From Prescottella subtropica (GTDB lineage Bacteria > Actinomycetota > Actinomycetes > Mycobacteriales > Mycobacteriaceae), in NCBI RefSeq assembly GCF_005434945.1, contig NZ_SKCH01000003.1:186001-250000 (forward strand): a stretch of DNA of 64,000 bases. The letters are read 5' to 3'. A program made the position numbers and the translations under genes. Shown piece after piece: positions 44,434 through 55,191 of the stretch. Under the pieces are notes generated by a model that saw nothing but the letters and a program-made list of their open reading frames with translations, was not told the origin of the DNA and ran no database searches. Each line of letters begins with the position of its first letter. The stretch's first letter is position 1.

Positions 44434-46149
44434 TTACAGGCCGAGGTCGGCCTCGAACGCGGCGTCCTCGAGACGCTGCTTGATCGTGGTCAGGAAGCGA
44501 CCCGCATCGGCACCGTCGACCAGACGGTGGTCGTAGGTCAGCGGCAGGTAGCACATCGAGCGGACGCCGATGGACTCGTTGCCGTTCTCGTCCTGCACGA
44601 CGACCGGACGCTTGACGATCGCGCCGGTGCCCAGCATCGCGGCCTGCGGCGGCACCAGGATCGGGGTGTCGAACAGGGCGCCCTGGCTGCCGATGTTGGT
44701 GATGGTGAACGTGCCACCGGCGAGCTCGTCCGGCTTGAGGCCACCGGATCGGGCACGCTTGGCGATGTCGGCGATGGCGCGGGCCAGGCCGGCCAGCGAC
44801 AGGTCGCCGGCGTTGTGGATCACCGGGGAGAGCAGACCCTGCTCGGTGTCGACCGCGATGCCCAGGTGCTCGGCGGCGTGGTACGTGATCTCCTTGGTGC
44901 CCTCGTTGTAGGACGCGTTCACGTTCGGGTGAACCTTGAGCGCCTCGACGACGGCCTTCGCGAAGAACGGCAGGAACGTCAGGTTGACGCCCTCACGGTC
45001 GGCGAAGTCGGCCTTGGCCTGAGCCCGCAGCGCCGCGATCTTGGTGACGTCGACCTCGAAGGTCTGGGTCAGCTGCGCCGTGGTCTGCAGGGACTCACGG
45101 GTCTTGGTCGCCGTGATCTGGCGGATCCGGTTGGCCTTCTGCGTGGTGCCACGCAGGTTGGCCAGCTCGGGGCGGACACCGGCCGGGGCGGCCGGGGCCG
45201 CGGCAGCAGCCGGAGCCGCAGCCGCCGGGGCGGCCGGAGCCTTCGCAGCCTCGGCGGCGGCGAGCACGTCCTGCTTGCGGATGCGACCACCGACACCGGT
45301 GCCGGTCACCGCGGCCAGATTCACGTTGTTCTCGGCGGCCAGCTTGCGGACCAGCGGAGTGACGTACGGGGTGGCGTCACCCGACGGTGCGGCAGCCGGA
45401 GCGGGAACTGCCGGTGCCGGAGCAGCCGGAGCGGGAGCCGGGGCAGCCGGAGCCGGTGCGGGAGCAGCCGGTGCGGGAGCAGCCGGTGCGGGAGCAGCGG
45501 GAGCCGGGACGGGTGCCGGAGCAGCCGGTGCGGCGGCCGGGGCACCGGAGCCGACGACGGCCAACTGGCCGCCGATCTCGACGACGTCGTCTTCCTGCGC
45601 GCTGATCTCGAGCAGCACACCGGCGACGGGCGACGGGATCTCGGTGTCGACCTTGTCGGTGGAGACCTCGAGCAGCGGCTCGTCGACGGCGACCTCGTCA
45701 CCGACGGCCTTGAGCCAGCGGGTGACGGTGCCCTCGGTGACGGATTCGCCGAGCTCGGGCATCTTCACCGGGGTGCCGGGCGCGGCACCGGCGGCGGGCG
45801 CGGCAGCAGGAGCCGGGGTGGCAGCGGCAGGAGCCGGGGCAGCCTCGACGACCGGTGCGGGTGCCGGGGCGGCAGCGGGAGCCGGGGCGGCGGCGGGCGC
45901 GGGAGCCTCACCGGCCTCACCGATCACGGCCAGTTCGCCGCCGATATCGACGACGTCGTCCTCCTGCGCGACGATCTTCGTCAGAACGCCGGCGGCCGGA
46001 GACGGAATCTCGGTGTCGACCTTGTCGGTGGAGACCTCGAGCAGCGGCTCGTCGACGGCGACCGTGTCCCCTTCCTGCTTGAGCCACCGCGTGACAGTTC
46101 CCTCGGTGACGGATTCACCCAGGGCTGGCATCTGGACGGAGAAGGCCAT
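44434..46149 (-). CDS. sucB: 2-oxoacid dehydrogenase E2 (dihydrolipoamide acyltransferase)
   Basis: A 571-residue E2 with two N-terminal lipoyl domains, each with the lipoylation motif [14 protein letters not shown] (Lys near residues 43 and 168). Long Ala/Pro linkers follow. Next is a peripheral-subunit-binding domain ([33 protein letters not shown]) and an acyltransferase core ending [19 protein letters not shown] with catalytic His/Asp. The mycobacterial counterpart (Rv2215, DlaT) serves pyruvate dehydrogenase and peroxynitrite defence, so dlaT is an alternative name. GAGGAG precedes ATG 46149. Confidence 0.95.
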   Translation of the reverse strand: MAFSVQMPALGESVTEGTVTRWLKQEGDTVAVDEPLLEVSTDKVDTEIPSPAAGVLTKIVAQEDDVVDIGGELAVIGEAGEAPAPAAAPAPAAAPAPAPVVEAAPAPAAATPAPAAAPAAGAAPGTPVKMPELGESVTEGTVTRWLKAVGDEVAVDEPLLEVSTDKVDTEIPSPVAGVLLEISAQEDDVVEIGGQLAVVGSGAPAAAPAAPAPVPAPAAPAPAAPAPAAPAPAPAAPAPAPAAPAPAVPAPAAAPSGDATPYVTPLVRKLAAENNVNLAAVTGTGVGGRIRKQDVLAAAEAAKAPAAPAAAAPAAAAAPAAPAGVRPELANLRGTTQKANRIRQITATKTRESLQTTAQLTQTFEVDVTKIAALRAQAKADFADREGVNLTFLPFFAKAVVEALKVHPNVNASYNEGTKEITYHAAEHLGIAVDTEQGLLSPVIHNAGDLSLAGLARAIADIAKRARSGGLKPDELAGGTFTITNIGSQGALFDTPILVPPQAAMLGTGAIVKRPVVVQDENGNESIGVRSMCYLPLTYDHRLVDGADAGRFLTTIKQRLEDAAFEADLGL

Positions 46150-46452
46150 TTCTTTCGACTCCTCGACGATTGTGTTCGGGTTGTTGAGTTGTAGCGACTT
46201 GTGGTCGCAACCATTGTGCTCGGCAAGCATGGTTCCGGCGGCGTTGTACGACGGATCCGAGACGCATCACACGGGTCGTGTGCTGCGCGTCGGACGCGTC
46301 GTGCGACGCACCCGGACCATCCTTCCATTGATGCCCGGGGCGTGTCGTGGGAGGGCCGCGTCGCGCCGATTTCCGTGTCGCCGGACACGGTGACTGGCAA
46401 AATCGGACGGATGCCGCGGAGTGGTCCGCGACACACCGGGAGGAGAGTTCGC
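46150..46452. promoter_or_regulatory. Divergent region between sucB/dlaT and the 46453 gene
   Basis: This 303-bp gap has no gene I can support. It includes an ACAC/GTGT inverted repeat with GC-rich flanks (about 46270-46310). A TGGCAAAAT sequence near 46396, about 50 bp before the GTG at 46453, could be an extended -10 for that gene. Confidence 0.3.
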
Positions 46453-46785
46453 GTGGGGTTGTTCGACCGATTCACTCGTGGCCGGGGGCAGACGCCGTCG
46501 GCCACGTCCGACGACGCCCGGTACCTCGCGGACTGGACGCGGACACACCACGGCGTCGAGGCCTACATCGAACCGCAGACGACGGTCACCGAGATGACCG
46601 TCGTCCTCGTCGCCGCGGACGGGGAGTGGACACGGCGCAAGGTCGGCGGGGACCGCGGTGCCCGCCGCCTCGGGGAGGAGCTGCGGATCCCGGTCTACGA
46701 CGTGCACAAGACCGGGTATCCGCAGCGGATGCGGGACTACGACAACCGCCGCCGTATCGAACGCAAACGCGCCCGGGAGGCCTGA
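46453..46785 (+). CDS. Conserved actinobacterial protein of unknown function
   Basis: A 110-residue basic protein: MGLFDRFTRGRGQ, then VEAYIEPQTTVTEMTVVLVA, ADGEWTRRKVGG, LGEELRIPVYDVHKTGYPQR, MRDYDNRRRIERKRAREA. Homologues are often labelled oxidoreductase without evidence; no cofactor motif is present. GGGAGGAG precedes GTG 46453. A hairpin 4 bp after the stop ends the gene. Confidence 0.8.
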   Translation: MGLFDRFTRGRGQTPSATSDDARYLADWTRTHHGVEAYIEPQTTVTEMTVVLVAADGEWTRRKVGGDRGARRLGEELRIPVYDVHKTGYPQRMRDYDNRRRIERKRAREA

Positions 46786-46789
46786 CGGC

Positions 46790-46833
46790 CTGTGCGCCTT
46801 TTCGGTAGCAGCTACTACCAAAAAGGCGCACAG
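46790..46833. repeat. Palindromic 44-nt terminator repeat, copy 2 of 3
   Basis: CTGTGCGCCTTTTCGGTAG ... CTACCAAAAAGGCGCACAG with a 6-nt loop; identical in plan to copies at 24768 and 56632, with one substitution in the left arm. It lies between convergent genes, 3 bp from the pepB stop, and should terminate both. Confidence 0.85.
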
Positions 46834-46836
46834 CAC

Positions 46837-48363
46837 CTAGCCGTTGACCGCGATGTCCTCGAGCACCGAGATCATGGTGCGGACCGGGACGCCGGTGCCA
46901 CCCTTGCCGGTGTAGCCGAACGGGCCGCCGGTGTTGAACGCGGGGCCGGCGACGTCGAGGTGCGCCCACTGGACACCGTCGGCGACGAATTCCTTGAGGA
47001 AGATCGCGGCCGCGAGCATGCCGCCCCAGCGGTGCGGGGTGACGTTGGCAAGGTCGGCGACCCGGGAGTTGAGGTCGGTGCGCAGTTCGGTGGGCATCGG
47101 CATCGGCCAGCCGTTCTCGCCGACCGCCTGCGAGATGGCGGCGACCCGGTCCCGGAAGTCGTCGGTGCCCAGGACGCCGGGGGTGCGGTTGCCGAGTGCG
47201 ACCATCTGTGCGCCGGTCAGGGTGGCGGTGTCGATGAGGTAGTCAGGCGCGTCCTCGCAGGCGCGGGCGATGGCGTCGGCCAGGATCAGGCGGCCCTCGG
47301 CGTCGGTGTTGATCACCTCGACGGTGGTGCCGCCGTACTGGGTGAGGACGTCACCGGGACGCTGCGCGGTCGCCGACGGCATGTTCTCGGCCATCGGCAC
47401 CCACGCGGTGACGTCGACGGGCAGGCGCAGCTTCGCGGCGAGCACGACGGTCGCGACGACGGCGGCCGCACCGCCCATGTCGGAGGTCATGTTCTCCATG
47501 CCGGCGGCCGGCTTGATGGAGATGCCGCCGGTGTCGAACGTGACACCCTTGCCGACGAGCGCGACCTTCTTGACGCCGCGACGCTTGGTCGCCTTGTACG
47601 TCATCTGGACGAGCCGCGGCGGCCGCGACGAGCCCTGCCCGACGCCGAGGATGCCGCCGAAACCGCCCTTGGCGAGCGCCTTCTCGTCGAGGACCTTCAC
47701 GGTCAGGCCGACCGCGGTGCCGAGTGTTTTCGCGCGGTCGGCGAACTCGGCGGGGAACAGGTGGCTCGGCGGGATGTTGACGAACTCGCGGGCGGTGGCG
47801 ACGGACTCGGCGACCGCGAGCGAGCGGGCCAGCTCGTCCTTGGGGCCCTTGGTGCGCGGCGACTCGACGAGCAGTTCGACGCGTCCGAGGGGCTGTGCGC
47901 CGTCACCCGGCGCCGACTTGGCACGGAACTCGTCGAAGCGGTAGGCGCCCAGGAAGAAGCCTTCGGCGGCCGCCCCCAGATCGACCGACGACAGCGTCGT
48001 GGTGGCGGTGGCGACCCCGGACAGGGCGCGGGCCGCGGCCCCGGCGGAGCGGCGGACCTGCTCGGCGTCGATCCGGTCCGCGGCGCCGAGACCGACGGCC
48101 AGCACACTGCCCACCGGCAGCTCGGCGGGTGCCGGGATGCGGGTGAGCTCCTCGGCGCGACCGGTCGCACCGACGGCGGTCAGCGCGTCGAGCAGTCCCG
48201 CGAGCACCTCCTCGTCCACCCCGGCGCCGACGAGCACCTCGGGGCCGTCGGAACCGGTCGTCAGACCGATCACCAGGACGTCGGCGCGGCGGCTCGGCGA
48301 ACCGGCCAGCGCGAGCGTCGGCCCCAGCGGGCGGAGGGGCGAAGAGGTAGAGGGCACGGGCAT
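46837..48363 (-). CDS. pepB: Leucyl aminopeptidase (M17)
   Basis: A 508-residue cytosolic dizinc aminopeptidase. The C-terminal catalytic domain shows [35 protein letters not shown], the family signature [16 protein letters not shown], and [18 protein letters not shown]. The N-terminal regulatory domain is present (residues 20-170). Length is normal for M17. Divergent from gcvT with an 84-bp gap; ends at the repeated hairpin. Confidence 0.96.
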   Translation of the reverse strand: MPVPSTSSPLRPLGPTLALAGSPSRRADVLVIGLTTGSDGPEVLVGAGVDEEVLAGLLDALTAVGATGRAEELTRIPAPAELPVGSVLAVGLGAADRIDAEQVRRSAGAAARALSGVATATTTLSSVDLGAAAEGFFLGAYRFDEFRAKSAPGDGAQPLGRVELLVESPRTKGPKDELARSLAVAESVATAREFVNIPPSHLFPAEFADRAKTLGTAVGLTVKVLDEKALAKGGFGGILGVGQGSSRPPRLVQMTYKATKRRGVKKVALVGKGVTFDTGGISIKPAAGMENMTSDMGGAAAVVATVVLAAKLRLPVDVTAWVPMAENMPSATAQRPGDVLTQYGGTTVEVINTDAEGRLILADAIARACEDAPDYLIDTATLTGAQMVALGNRTPGVLGTDDFRDRVAAISQAVGENGWPMPMPTELRTDLNSRVADLANVTPHRWGGMLAAAIFLKEFVADGVQWAHLDVAGPAFNTGGPFGYTGKGGTGVPVRTMISVLEDIAVNG

Positions 48364-48447
48364 CTCCTACGGACGGGGAAGGGAAGGGGGCACAGCTGCC
48401 GAATTCCGATGTTAGTGCTCGAGACGCGTGGGCTAGCGTTGTCCCTC

Positions 48448-49548
48448 ATGAGCGACGCACAACTGCTGCAGGGCCCCATCCATTCCGTCCACGTCGATCT
48501 CGGTGCCACGTTCGCCCCGTTCGGTGGGTGGGAGATGCCCGTCTCGTACGCCGGAACCGTCGCCGAGCACACCGCGGTCCGGGACGCGGTCGGCCTGTTC
48601 GACGTCAGCCACCTCGGCAAGGCGCTCGTCGCCGGCGCCGGTGCCGCCGCGTTCGTGAACTCCACCCTCACCGCGGACCTCGACAAGATCACGCCGGGGC
48701 AGGCCCAGTACACGCTGTGCTGCACCGAGACCGGCGGCGTCGTCGACGACCTGATCGCCTACTACGTCTCCGACGACGAGATCTTCCTGGTCCCGAACGC
48801 CGCCAACACCGCCGACGTCGTCGCCCGCCTGCAGGCCGCCGCCCCCGACGGGGTCACCATCGCCGACCAGCACCGCGACTACGCGGTGTTCGCGGTGCAG
48901 GGGCCGAAGTCCGCCGACGTGCTCACCGAACTGGGTCTGCCCACCGACATCGGGTACATGGCGTTCGTCGACTCCGACTGGAACGGAGTGCCGGTGCGGG
49001 TGTGCCGCAGCGGCTACACCGGCGAACGCGGCTACGAACTGCTGCCGCGGTGGGCCGACGCCGACGCCCTGTTCCGCACCCTGGTCGACACCGTCCGCGC
49101 CCACGGCGGCGAGGTCGCCGGCCTGGGCGCCCGCGACACGCTGCGCACCGAGGCCGGGTACCCGCTGCACGGCCACGAACTGTCCCTCGACATCTCGCCG
49201 CTGCAGGCCCGCTGCGCCTGGGCGATCGGCTGGTCCAAGCCGGCGTTCTGGGGACGCGACGTGCTCACCGCCGAGAAGGCCGCCGGTCCGGCCCGCCGCA
49301 TGTGGGGCATCAAGGCCCTCGACCGCGGCGTGCTGCGCCAGGGCCAGACGGTGTCGAAGGACGGCGCCCCGATCGGCGAGACCACGTCGGGCACGTTCTC
49401 CCCGACCCTCAAGGTCGGGATCGCGCTGGCACTGCTGGATACCGCGTCCGGTGTGGCGGCGGGCGACGAGATCACCGTCGACGTGCGCGGACGCAGCCTG
49501 CGCTGCGAGGTCGTGGCGCCGCCGTTCGTGCCCGTGCACACCAAGTAA
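48448..49548 (+). CDS. gcvT: Glycine cleavage system T protein (aminomethyltransferase)
   Basis: A 366-residue tetrahydrofolate-dependent aminomethyltransferase of the glycine cleavage system. Signatures are [88 protein letters not shown] and [14 protein letters not shown]. gcvH and gcvP are not in this window. Lipoate for GcvH would be made by lipA/lipB here. Confidence 0.96.
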   Translation: MSDAQLLQGPIHSVHVDLGATFAPFGGWEMPVSYAGTVAEHTAVRDAVGLFDVSHLGKALVAGAGAAAFVNSTLTADLDKITPGQAQYTLCCTETGGVVDDLIAYYVSDDEIFLVPNAANTADVVARLQAAAPDGVTIADQHRDYAVFAVQGPKSADVLTELGLPTDIGYMAFVDSDWNGVPVRVCRSGYTGERGYELLPRWADADALFRTLVDTVRAHGGEVAGLGARDTLRTEAGYPLHGHELSLDISPLQARCAWAIGWSKPAFWGRDVLTAEKAAGPARRMWGIKALDRGVLRQGQTVSKDGAPIGETTSGTFSPTLKVGIALALLDTASGVAAGDEITVDVRGRSLRCEVVAPPFVPVHTK

Positions 49549-49601
49549 TCCCCGATACGCCTGGTTCCAGGCGAAACTCCCGTTAGATAGGATCACGGCT
49601 C

Positions 49602-50705
49602 ATGACAGACGCCCTCGAATTCGCGCGCACCCAGAACCCTTCTCCCGCCACCGACGAGGTACGGCACGAGATTCTGGAGTCGCCCGGGTTCGGTCGGTAC
49701 TTCACCGATCACATGGTGTCGATCCGATACACCGAGGGCCGGGGCTGGTACGACGCCGAGGTCCTGCCGTACGGCCCGATCACGCTCGACCCGGCCGGCA
49801 TGGTGCTGCACTACGGGCAGGCCATCTTCGAGGGACTCAAGGTGTACCGCCAGCCCGACGGCGGCCTCTCCTCGTTCCGGGTCACCGCGAACGCCGAACG
49901 GCTGCGCCAGTCCGCCCGCCGACTCGCGATGCCGGAACTGCCGGACGAGTTGTTCGTCGCGTCCATCGAGGCACTGCTCGACGTCGACGAGGCCTGGGTG
50001 CCCGAGGCCGGCGGCGAAGCATCGCTGTACCTGCGCCCGTTCCTCTTCTCCACCGAGGCCGGTCTCGGGGTGCGTCCCGCCTCCGAGTACCGCTACCTGC
50101 TGATCGCGTCCCCGGCCGGCGCGTACTTCCCGCGCGGCGTCAAGCCGGTCAGCGTGTGGCTCTCGCGGGAATACGTCCGCGCCGCACCGGGCGGCACGGG
50201 TGCCGCGAAGTTCGCCGGCAACTACGCCGCCTCCCTGGTGGCGCAGGCGCAGGCCGCCGACGAGGGCTGCGACCAGGTGGTGTGGCTCGACGCGATCGAA
50301 CGCAAGTACGTCGAGGAGATGGGCGGGATGAACCTGTTCTTCGTCTTCGGCTCCGGCCCCGACGCCCGCCTCGTCACCCCGGAACTGTCCGGGTCGCTGC
50401 TGCCGGGCATCACCCGCAACTCGCTGCTCAGCCTCGCCGCCGACGCCGGCTTCGCCGTCGAGGAACGCAAGATCAGCACCGACGAATGGCGTGAGAAGAC
50501 CGAATCCGGTGAGATCACCGAGGTGTTCGCGTGCGGCACCGCCGCCGTCATCACCCCCGTCGGCCGCGTCAAGTCCGCGGTCGGGGAGTTCACCGTCGCC
50601 GACGGCGAACCAGGAAAGATCACCATGGCGCTGCGCGACACCCTCACCGGCATCCAGCGCGGCACCTTCGCCGACACCCACGAATGGATGACGAAGCTGC
50701 GCTGA
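49602..50705 (+). CDS. ilvE: Branched-chain amino acid aminotransferase
   Basis: A 367-residue fold-type IV PLP enzyme making Val, Leu and Ile from their keto acids. Signatures are [53 protein letters not shown] with Schiff-base Lys about 203, [10 protein letters not shown] and [15 protein letters not shown]. The ATG at 49602. It ends at a bidirectional hairpin with cobS. The panB substrate 2-oxoisovalerate is the keto acid of valine in the same pathway. Confidence 0.96.
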   Translation: MTDALEFARTQNPSPATDEVRHEILESPGFGRYFTDHMVSIRYTEGRGWYDAEVLPYGPITLDPAGMVLHYGQAIFEGLKVYRQPDGGLSSFRVTANAERLRQSARRLAMPELPDELFVASIEALLDVDEAWVPEAGGEASLYLRPFLFSTEAGLGVRPASEYRYLLIASPAGAYFPRGVKPVSVWLSREYVRAAPGGTGAAKFAGNYAASLVAQAQAADEGCDQVVWLDAIERKYVEEMGGMNLFFVFGSGPDARLVTPELSGSLLPGITRNSLLSLAADAGFAVEERKISTDEWREKTESGEITEVFACGTAAVITPVGRVKSAVGEFTVADGEPGKITMALRDTLTGIQRGTFADTHEWMTKLR

Positions 50706-50713
50706 TCACTCGG

Positions 50714-50767
50714 CCGAAACCTGCTCGGGCCCTTCCGCTTCGGTGGAGGGGCCCGAGCAGGTTTCGG
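50714..50767. terminator. Bidirectional hairpin between ilvE and cobS
   Basis: CCGAAACCTGCTCGGGCCC pairs with GGGCCCGAGCAGGTTTCGG, the stem extending through CTTCC/GGAGG with slight irregularity around a TTCG-type tip. It starts 9 bp after ilvE and ends 3 bp from the cobS stop. Confidence 0.85.
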
Positions 50768-50769
50768 GA

Positions 50770-51531
50770 TCAGCCTCCGAGCAGGAACCCGACGGCCGTC
50801 GCGGCGACGGTGAATTCGAGTGCGGCTCCGAGGACGTCGCCGTTGACACCGCCGAAGCGGCGCACACAGTGCCGCACCAGCAGAGCAGCGGCGAACAGCG
50901 CTGCGACGACGACCACCGGGCCCTGCCACCCGTGTCCGGGCACCGCCCACGCCGCCGTGCCCGCCGCCGCGGCAGCCCACAGCAGGGCCACCCACCACGG
51001 CTGCGAATCCGCCACCAGCGCACCGAAACCCGTCGTTCCCGACGCCCGGATCCCGCGACGGCACGCGACCACCGCCGCCACCCGGCCCGCGGCCACCGCG
51101 ACCGCCACCGCGAGCCACGCGCCGTGCGCGGCGAGCGCCCCGAACGCGAGCGCCTGCACCCCGAACGTCACGATCAGCGCCGCCACCCCGAACGGGCCGG
51201 CGCCGCCGCTCTTCATGACCTCCCGCGCCCGCTCCGGCGGCCCGTAACAGCCCAGGCCGTCCGCGGTGTCCGCGAGACCGTCGACGTGCATGCCGCGGGT
51301 GCCCAGCGCGAGCGCCCCGACGGTCAGCAGTCCCGCCAGCACCGGGTCGAGGCCCGCCCACGACAGCAGCCACAGCAGTCCCGTCGCGGCGCCGCCCAAC
51401 AGCGCCCCGGCCACCGGGGCGGCGGTGATCGCCCACCGGCCCTCGTCGCGGCCGATGTCGCGGGGGCCGCGCACCGGCAGCACCGTCAGCCACGACAGGG
51501 CCAACGCCACCCCTGTGATCGTGCCGCGCAC
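50770..51531 (-). CDS. cobS: Adenosylcobinamide-GDP ribazoletransferase (cobalamin synthase)
   Basis: A 253-residue polytopic membrane enzyme that joins alpha-ribazole to GDP-cobinamide. Signatures are SWLTVLPVRGP, LLTVGALALGTRGMHVDGLADTADGLG (acidic metal-binding motif DGLADTADG), KSGGAGPFGVAALIV and VVACRRGIRASGTTGFGALV. Start GTG 51531 lies 2 bp after the cobT stop and is the best fit; no strong ribosome site is visible, suggesting translational coupling. Last gene of cobU-cobT-cobS. Confidence 0.92.
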   Translation of the reverse strand: MRGTITGVALALSWLTVLPVRGPRDIGRDEGRWAITAAPVAGALLGGAATGLLWLLSWAGLDPVLAGLLTVGALALGTRGMHVDGLADTADGLGCYGPPERAREVMKSGGAGPFGVAALIVTFGVQALAFGALAAHGAWLAVAVAVAAGRVAAVVACRRGIRASGTTGFGALVADSQPWWVALLWAAAAAGTAAWAVPGHGWQGPVVVVAALFAAALLVRHCVRRFGGVNGDVLGAALEFTVAATAVGFLLGG

Positions 51532-51533
51532 GG

Positions 51534-52625
51534 TCAGTCGGATTCCGGCGCCGGCACTTCGGCGTTGTTGCTGACACCGGCCGAGTCGAACGTCGCCATC
51601 CGGGCCAGGGTGGCCACCGCGCCCTGCAGGATCGGCAGTGCCGCGACCGCGCCCGACCCCTCGCCGAGGCGCATGTTCAGCCCCAGGATCGGGTCCAGGC
51701 CCAGGTGCCGCAGTGCGATCGTGTGCGCCGGTTCGGTCGACCGGTGCCCGGCCACCCACCACTGCCGGGCACCCGGGGCCAGTTCCTCGGCGACCAGCGC
51801 CGACGCCGTCACCACCAGGCCGTCGACGATCACCGGGGTGCGGCGCACCGCGGCCTGCGCGAGGAACCCGGCCATCGCCGCCAGGTCGGCACCCGACACG
51901 GTCCGCAGCAGGCCGACGGCGTCCCGCGTGTACGGCCGCGCACGCCGCAGCCCGTCCCGGATCGCGGCGGTCTTGCGCATCCAACCGGCGTCGTCGATGC
52001 CGGTGCCGCGACCGACGGCCGCGACCGGCTCGGTGTCGGTGATCGCGGCGATGAGAATCGTTGCGGGCGTGGTGTTCCCGATGCCCATCTCGCCGGCGAT
52101 GAGCAGGTCGGCGCCCGCATCGACCTCCTGGTCGGCGATCGCGCGGCCCGCGGCGATCGCCTGCGCCGTCTCCTCGTGCGTCATCGCGTCCTCGCGGTCG
52201 ATCGACCCCGACGAGCGGCGCACCTTGAATGCCGACACGGACGGATCGGTGTCGGCGTCGACCGACAGATCCTCCACGCGCACACCGGCACCGGCGATCT
52301 CGGCGAGCACGTTCACCGCGGCACCGCCGCCGCGGATGTTCGCGACCATCTGCGCGGTCACCTCCGGCGGATACGCCGACACACCGCCGCGGGCGATGCC
52401 GTGGTCACCCGCGAACACGACGACCCGGGGCCGCTCGAACACCTTCGGCGGGCACACGCCCTGGCAGGCGGCCGCCCACACCGACAGCTCCTCGAGCCGT
52501 CCCAGCGACCCGGTCGGCTTCGTCAACTGCAACTGCCGGGCCTGCGCGTGCGCCCGCACCTCGGCGTCCGGTGGGGCGGGGAACTCGAAGTCGGTCACCG
52601 ACGGGTTCACGGGTTCGCTTGTCAC
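51534..52625 (-). CDS. cobT: Nicotinate-nucleotide-dimethylbenzimidazole phosphoribosyltransferase
   Basis: A 363-residue enzyme that makes alpha-ribazole phosphate for the lower ligand of cobalamin. Signatures are [74 protein letters not shown] and [21 protein letters not shown] with the catalytic Glu near the end. The GTG at 52625 overlaps the cobU stop by 4 bp and has AAAGG upstream, which sets the start. Confidence 0.95.
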   Translation of the reverse strand: MTSEPVNPSVTDFEFPAPPDAEVRAHAQARQLQLTKPTGSLGRLEELSVWAAACQGVCPPKVFERPRVVVFAGDHGIARGGVSAYPPEVTAQMVANIRGGGAAVNVLAEIAGAGVRVEDLSVDADTDPSVSAFKVRRSSGSIDREDAMTHEETAQAIAAGRAIADQEVDAGADLLIAGEMGIGNTTPATILIAAITDTEPVAAVGRGTGIDDAGWMRKTAAIRDGLRRARPYTRDAVGLLRTVSGADLAAMAGFLAQAAVRRTPVIVDGLVVTASALVAEELAPGARQWWVAGHRSTEPAHTIALRHLGLDPILGLNMRLGEGSGAVAALPILQGAVATLARMATFDSAGVSNNAEVPAPESD

Positions 52626-53212
52626 GCTGGGCCTTTCATGTGCAACTGCGATGATTTCAGGGTCAGGGGGAGGCCTGCCACGACGAGGACCACGTCGTCG
52701 CACACGGCGGCGAGACGGGAGTTGAGGGCGCCGATCTCGTCGCGGAACAGCCGGCCGGACCGGGTCTCCGGGATCACACCGAGCCCCACCTCGGGACTCA
52801 CCAGCAGCAGGCGTCCGTCGAAGCCGGCGACCGCCGCGACCAGCGCCTCGACGATCGGGGCGATCGTGCCGCGCGGGGCGTCCCATGCGGCGTCATCGTC
52901 GAGTACGCCCGTGAGCCACGTGCCCAGGTCGTCGACGAGCGTCGGTGGGTGCGGGCCTGATGCGGTGAGGACACTGGTCAGCGTGGTTTCGAGGCCCGTC
53001 TCGACCGTCGTCCACGCCGCCGGCCGTCGCCGCTGATGCTGCTCGATCCGGGCATCCCAGTCGGCGTCCCCCGGATACCGGCGGGCGGTCGCGACGTACC
53101 GGACGGCGGCGTCGGCGGGCAGATCGTCGAGCAGGCCCTCGGCGTGCGCCGACTTCCCGGACCGGGCGCCACCGAGCACGAGCGTGCGGCGCGGGACATC
53201 GGGGGAGGACAC
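52622..53212 (-). CDS. cobU: Adenosylcobinamide kinase/adenosylcobinamide-phosphate guanylyltransferase
   Basis: A 196-residue bifunctional CobU/CobP enzyme that phosphorylates and guanylylates cobinamide. The P-loop is [16 protein letters not shown]. Further motifs are [28 protein letters not shown], with the guanylylated His in the HQRRRP region, and [27 protein letters not shown] with [24 protein letters not shown]. Start GTG 53212. It heads the cobU-cobT-cobS operon. No cobalamin riboswitch is recognised in the short gap before it. Confidence 0.93.
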   Translation of the reverse strand: MSSPDVPRRTLVLGGARSGKSAHAEGLLDDLPADAAVRYVATARRYPGDADWDARIEQHQRRRPAAWTTVETGLETTLTSVLTASGPHPPTLVDDLGTWLTGVLDDDAAWDAPRGTIAPIVEALVAAVAGFDGRLLLVSPEVGLGVIPETRSGRLFRDEIGALNSRLAAVCDDVVLVVAGLPLTLKSSQLHMKGPA

Positions 53213-53291
53213 GAGGGTAGACGCTATCAACCGCGCCGGGCCGGTCCCGCAGTGCGCGGACCGGCCCGGAACGAGGGGGATGTCAGACGGC

Positions 53292-53990
53292 TCAGACGGC
53301 ATCGCCGGGGCCGACACGCGGCTTGGGGGCGCGCATCTTGCGGATCTGCGACGCCCGGACGAACGCGTACCAGCCGAGCTTGAAACCGCCGTCGGCGGTG
53401 TCCGGGAACCGGGTCCGCACCCGGTTGTTGATCATGCGGCCGAGGATGTAGCCCTCGACGGCCATGAACAGCATCATCACCAGCATGCCGAGCGTGACGT
53501 AACTCTGGATGACCGGGTTGAGGAACATCGCCATGATCAGGATCAGGGCGAGCGGCATGAACAGGCCGACGAGGTTGCGGCGGCTGTCGACCAGGTCGCG
53601 GGTGTACGCGCGGACCGGACCCTTGTCGCGGGGCATCAGGTACTTGTCCTCGCCGGCGAGCATCCGGGCGCGGCGGTCGGCGGAGGCGGCGCGACGCTCG
53701 GCGGCAGCCACCTTGCGCTCCTCCTTGGAGCCGCGGGTGGCCTTGCGGCGGGCGCGGGCCTCCTTCGCGGTGAGCGGGGCGGGGGTCATCGGGCCGCGAC
53801 GCTTGGCCTCGGCTTCGCGACGTTTGGGGGTGGGACGGCCCTTGCCCGGTGTTTCCGCGGTCTTCCCGGTGGTCTCCGCGGCCGACTCGGTGACGGTCTC
53901 CGAGGACGACGCGGGCGACGCGGCCGACGCGCCGACCTCGACGTCGTGCTTGTCGGAGTTGTCGGAGTCGCCTCGGCGTAGCAGCTTCAC
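53292..53990 (-). CDS. DUF3043 membrane protein
   Basis: A 232-residue protein: charged N-terminal half rich in Lys, Arg and Ala (GRPTPKRREAEAKRRGPMTP, KEERKVAAAERRAASADRRA), then LMPRDKGPVRAYTRDLVDSR, two transmembrane helices (LFMPLALILIMAMFL and VTLGMLVMMLFMAVEGY), and a basic tail. This matches DUF3043 (Rv2206-like). Function unknown. Divergent from glycerate kinase. Confidence 0.92.
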   Translation of the reverse strand: MKLLRRGDSDNSDKHDVEVGASAASPASSSETVTESAAETTGKTAETPGKGRPTPKRREAEAKRRGPMTPAPLTAKEARARRKATRGSKEERKVAAAERRAASADRRARMLAGEDKYLMPRDKGPVRAYTRDLVDSRRNLVGLFMPLALILIMAMFLNPVIQSYVTLGMLVMMLFMAVEGYILGRMINNRVRTRFPDTADGGFKLGWYAFVRASQIRKMRAPKPRVGPGDAV

Positions 53991-54052
53991 ACAACCAGGC
54001 TATGGGATAACCGTCGTCCTGGCGAAACCGACCACCCACCTAGACTGCGCCG

Positions 54053-55132
54053 ATGCGCGTGCTGATCGCCCCCGACTCGTTCGGCGGCACCCTCACCGCG
54101 GCCGAGGCGGCCGCCGCGATCGCCGCCGGATGGCGGGCCGCCCGCCCCGGAGACGAGCTGGACATCGTCCCGCAGTCCGACGGCGGACCCGGCTTCGTCG
54201 ACGCCCTGAGCGTGATCGGCGCCGTGCACACCACCCGCGTCGACGGACCGCTCGACACCGTCGTCGACGCCCGCTGGGTGCTGTCCGACGGCCCCGCCCC
54301 CGTCGCCTGTCTCGAATCCGCGCAGGCCGTCGGCCTCGACCTCCTGGCCGGCCCGCCGACCCCGGACACCGCGGTCCGCGCCCACAGCCGCGGTGTCGGA
54401 CAGCTGATCGCCGCCGCCGCGGCGGCCGGGGCGCGGCGGATCGTCGTCGGACTCGGCGGCAGCTGCTGCACCGACGGCGGCCGCGGCGCGATCGAGGCGC
54501 TCGGCGGTATCGACCGGGCACGCGCCCGGCTGCACGGCATCGACCTGGTCGCCGCCACCGACGTCGAGCATCCACTGCTCGGCGAGCACGGCGCCGCCCA
54601 CGTCTTCGGACCGCAGAAGGGGGCCGACGCCGCCACCGTCGCACTGCTCGAACGCCGCAACACGGCGTGGGCGGGCGACCTGCGCGCCGCCGTCGGCCGG
54701 GACGTGTCCGTCCGGCCCGGCGCCGGGGCCGCCGGCGGGCTCGGCGCTGCACTGTTCGCGCTCGGTGCGGCCCGCGAATCCGGGGCAACCGTCGTCGCCC
54801 GCGTCACCGGTCTCACCGGCCGGGTCGCCGCCGCGGATCTGGTCCTGACCGGGGAAGGTCGGTTCGATCACCAGTCGCTGCGCGGCAAACTCGCCGTCGC
54901 CGTCGCCCGCCTCGGCTCCGCCGCGGGAGTGCCCGCCGTGGTCCTCGCCGGGCAGGTGGACGTGCCCGCCGCCACCGCCGCCGACGTCGGCGTCACCGCG
55001 GTGTACTCACTGGTGGAGACCGCCGGATCCGTCGCACACGCCATGGCGGATGCCGGGACGCACCTCGCCGCGCTGACCGCGTCCGTCGCCCGCGCCTGGC
55101 CCGGAACACCCGGCCCGATACACGAGGAATAG
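54053..55132 (+). CDS. Glycerate kinase (GlxK/GarK family)
   Basis: A 359-residue protein with the family start MRVLIAPDSFGGTLTAAEAA, DIVPQSDGGPGFVDAL (Asp loop), LVLTGEGRFDHQSLRGK near residue 265, and GGSCCTDGGRGAIEALGG. It phosphorylates D-glycerate to 2-phosphoglycerate in studied homologues. It is 59 bp upstream of the IscA-like gene, co-directional, and resembles Rv2205c in position. Confidence 0.88.
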   Translation: MRVLIAPDSFGGTLTAAEAAAAIAAGWRAARPGDELDIVPQSDGGPGFVDALSVIGAVHTTRVDGPLDTVVDARWVLSDGPAPVACLESAQAVGLDLLAGPPTPDTAVRAHSRGVGQLIAAAAAAGARRIVVGLGGSCCTDGGRGAIEALGGIDRARARLHGIDLVAATDVEHPLLGEHGAAHVFGPQKGADAATVALLERRNTAWAGDLRAAVGRDVSVRPGAGAAGGLGAALFALGAARESGATVVARVTGLTGRVAAADLVLTGEGRFDHQSLRGKLAVAVARLGSAAGVPAVVLAGQVDVPAATAADVGVTAVYSLVETAGSVAHAMADAGTHLAALTASVARAWPGTPGPIHEE

Positions 55133-55191
55133 GGAAGCGCAGAGTACCGTTGAAGCGATCACGGGTTTGGCACGAGCGACAGGGAGAGCCC

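Noticed and set aside
44434-46149. Ala/Pro repeats in sucB as a special repeat element
   Set aside because: They encode the flexible linkers usual between lipoyl and catalytic domains of E2 proteins.
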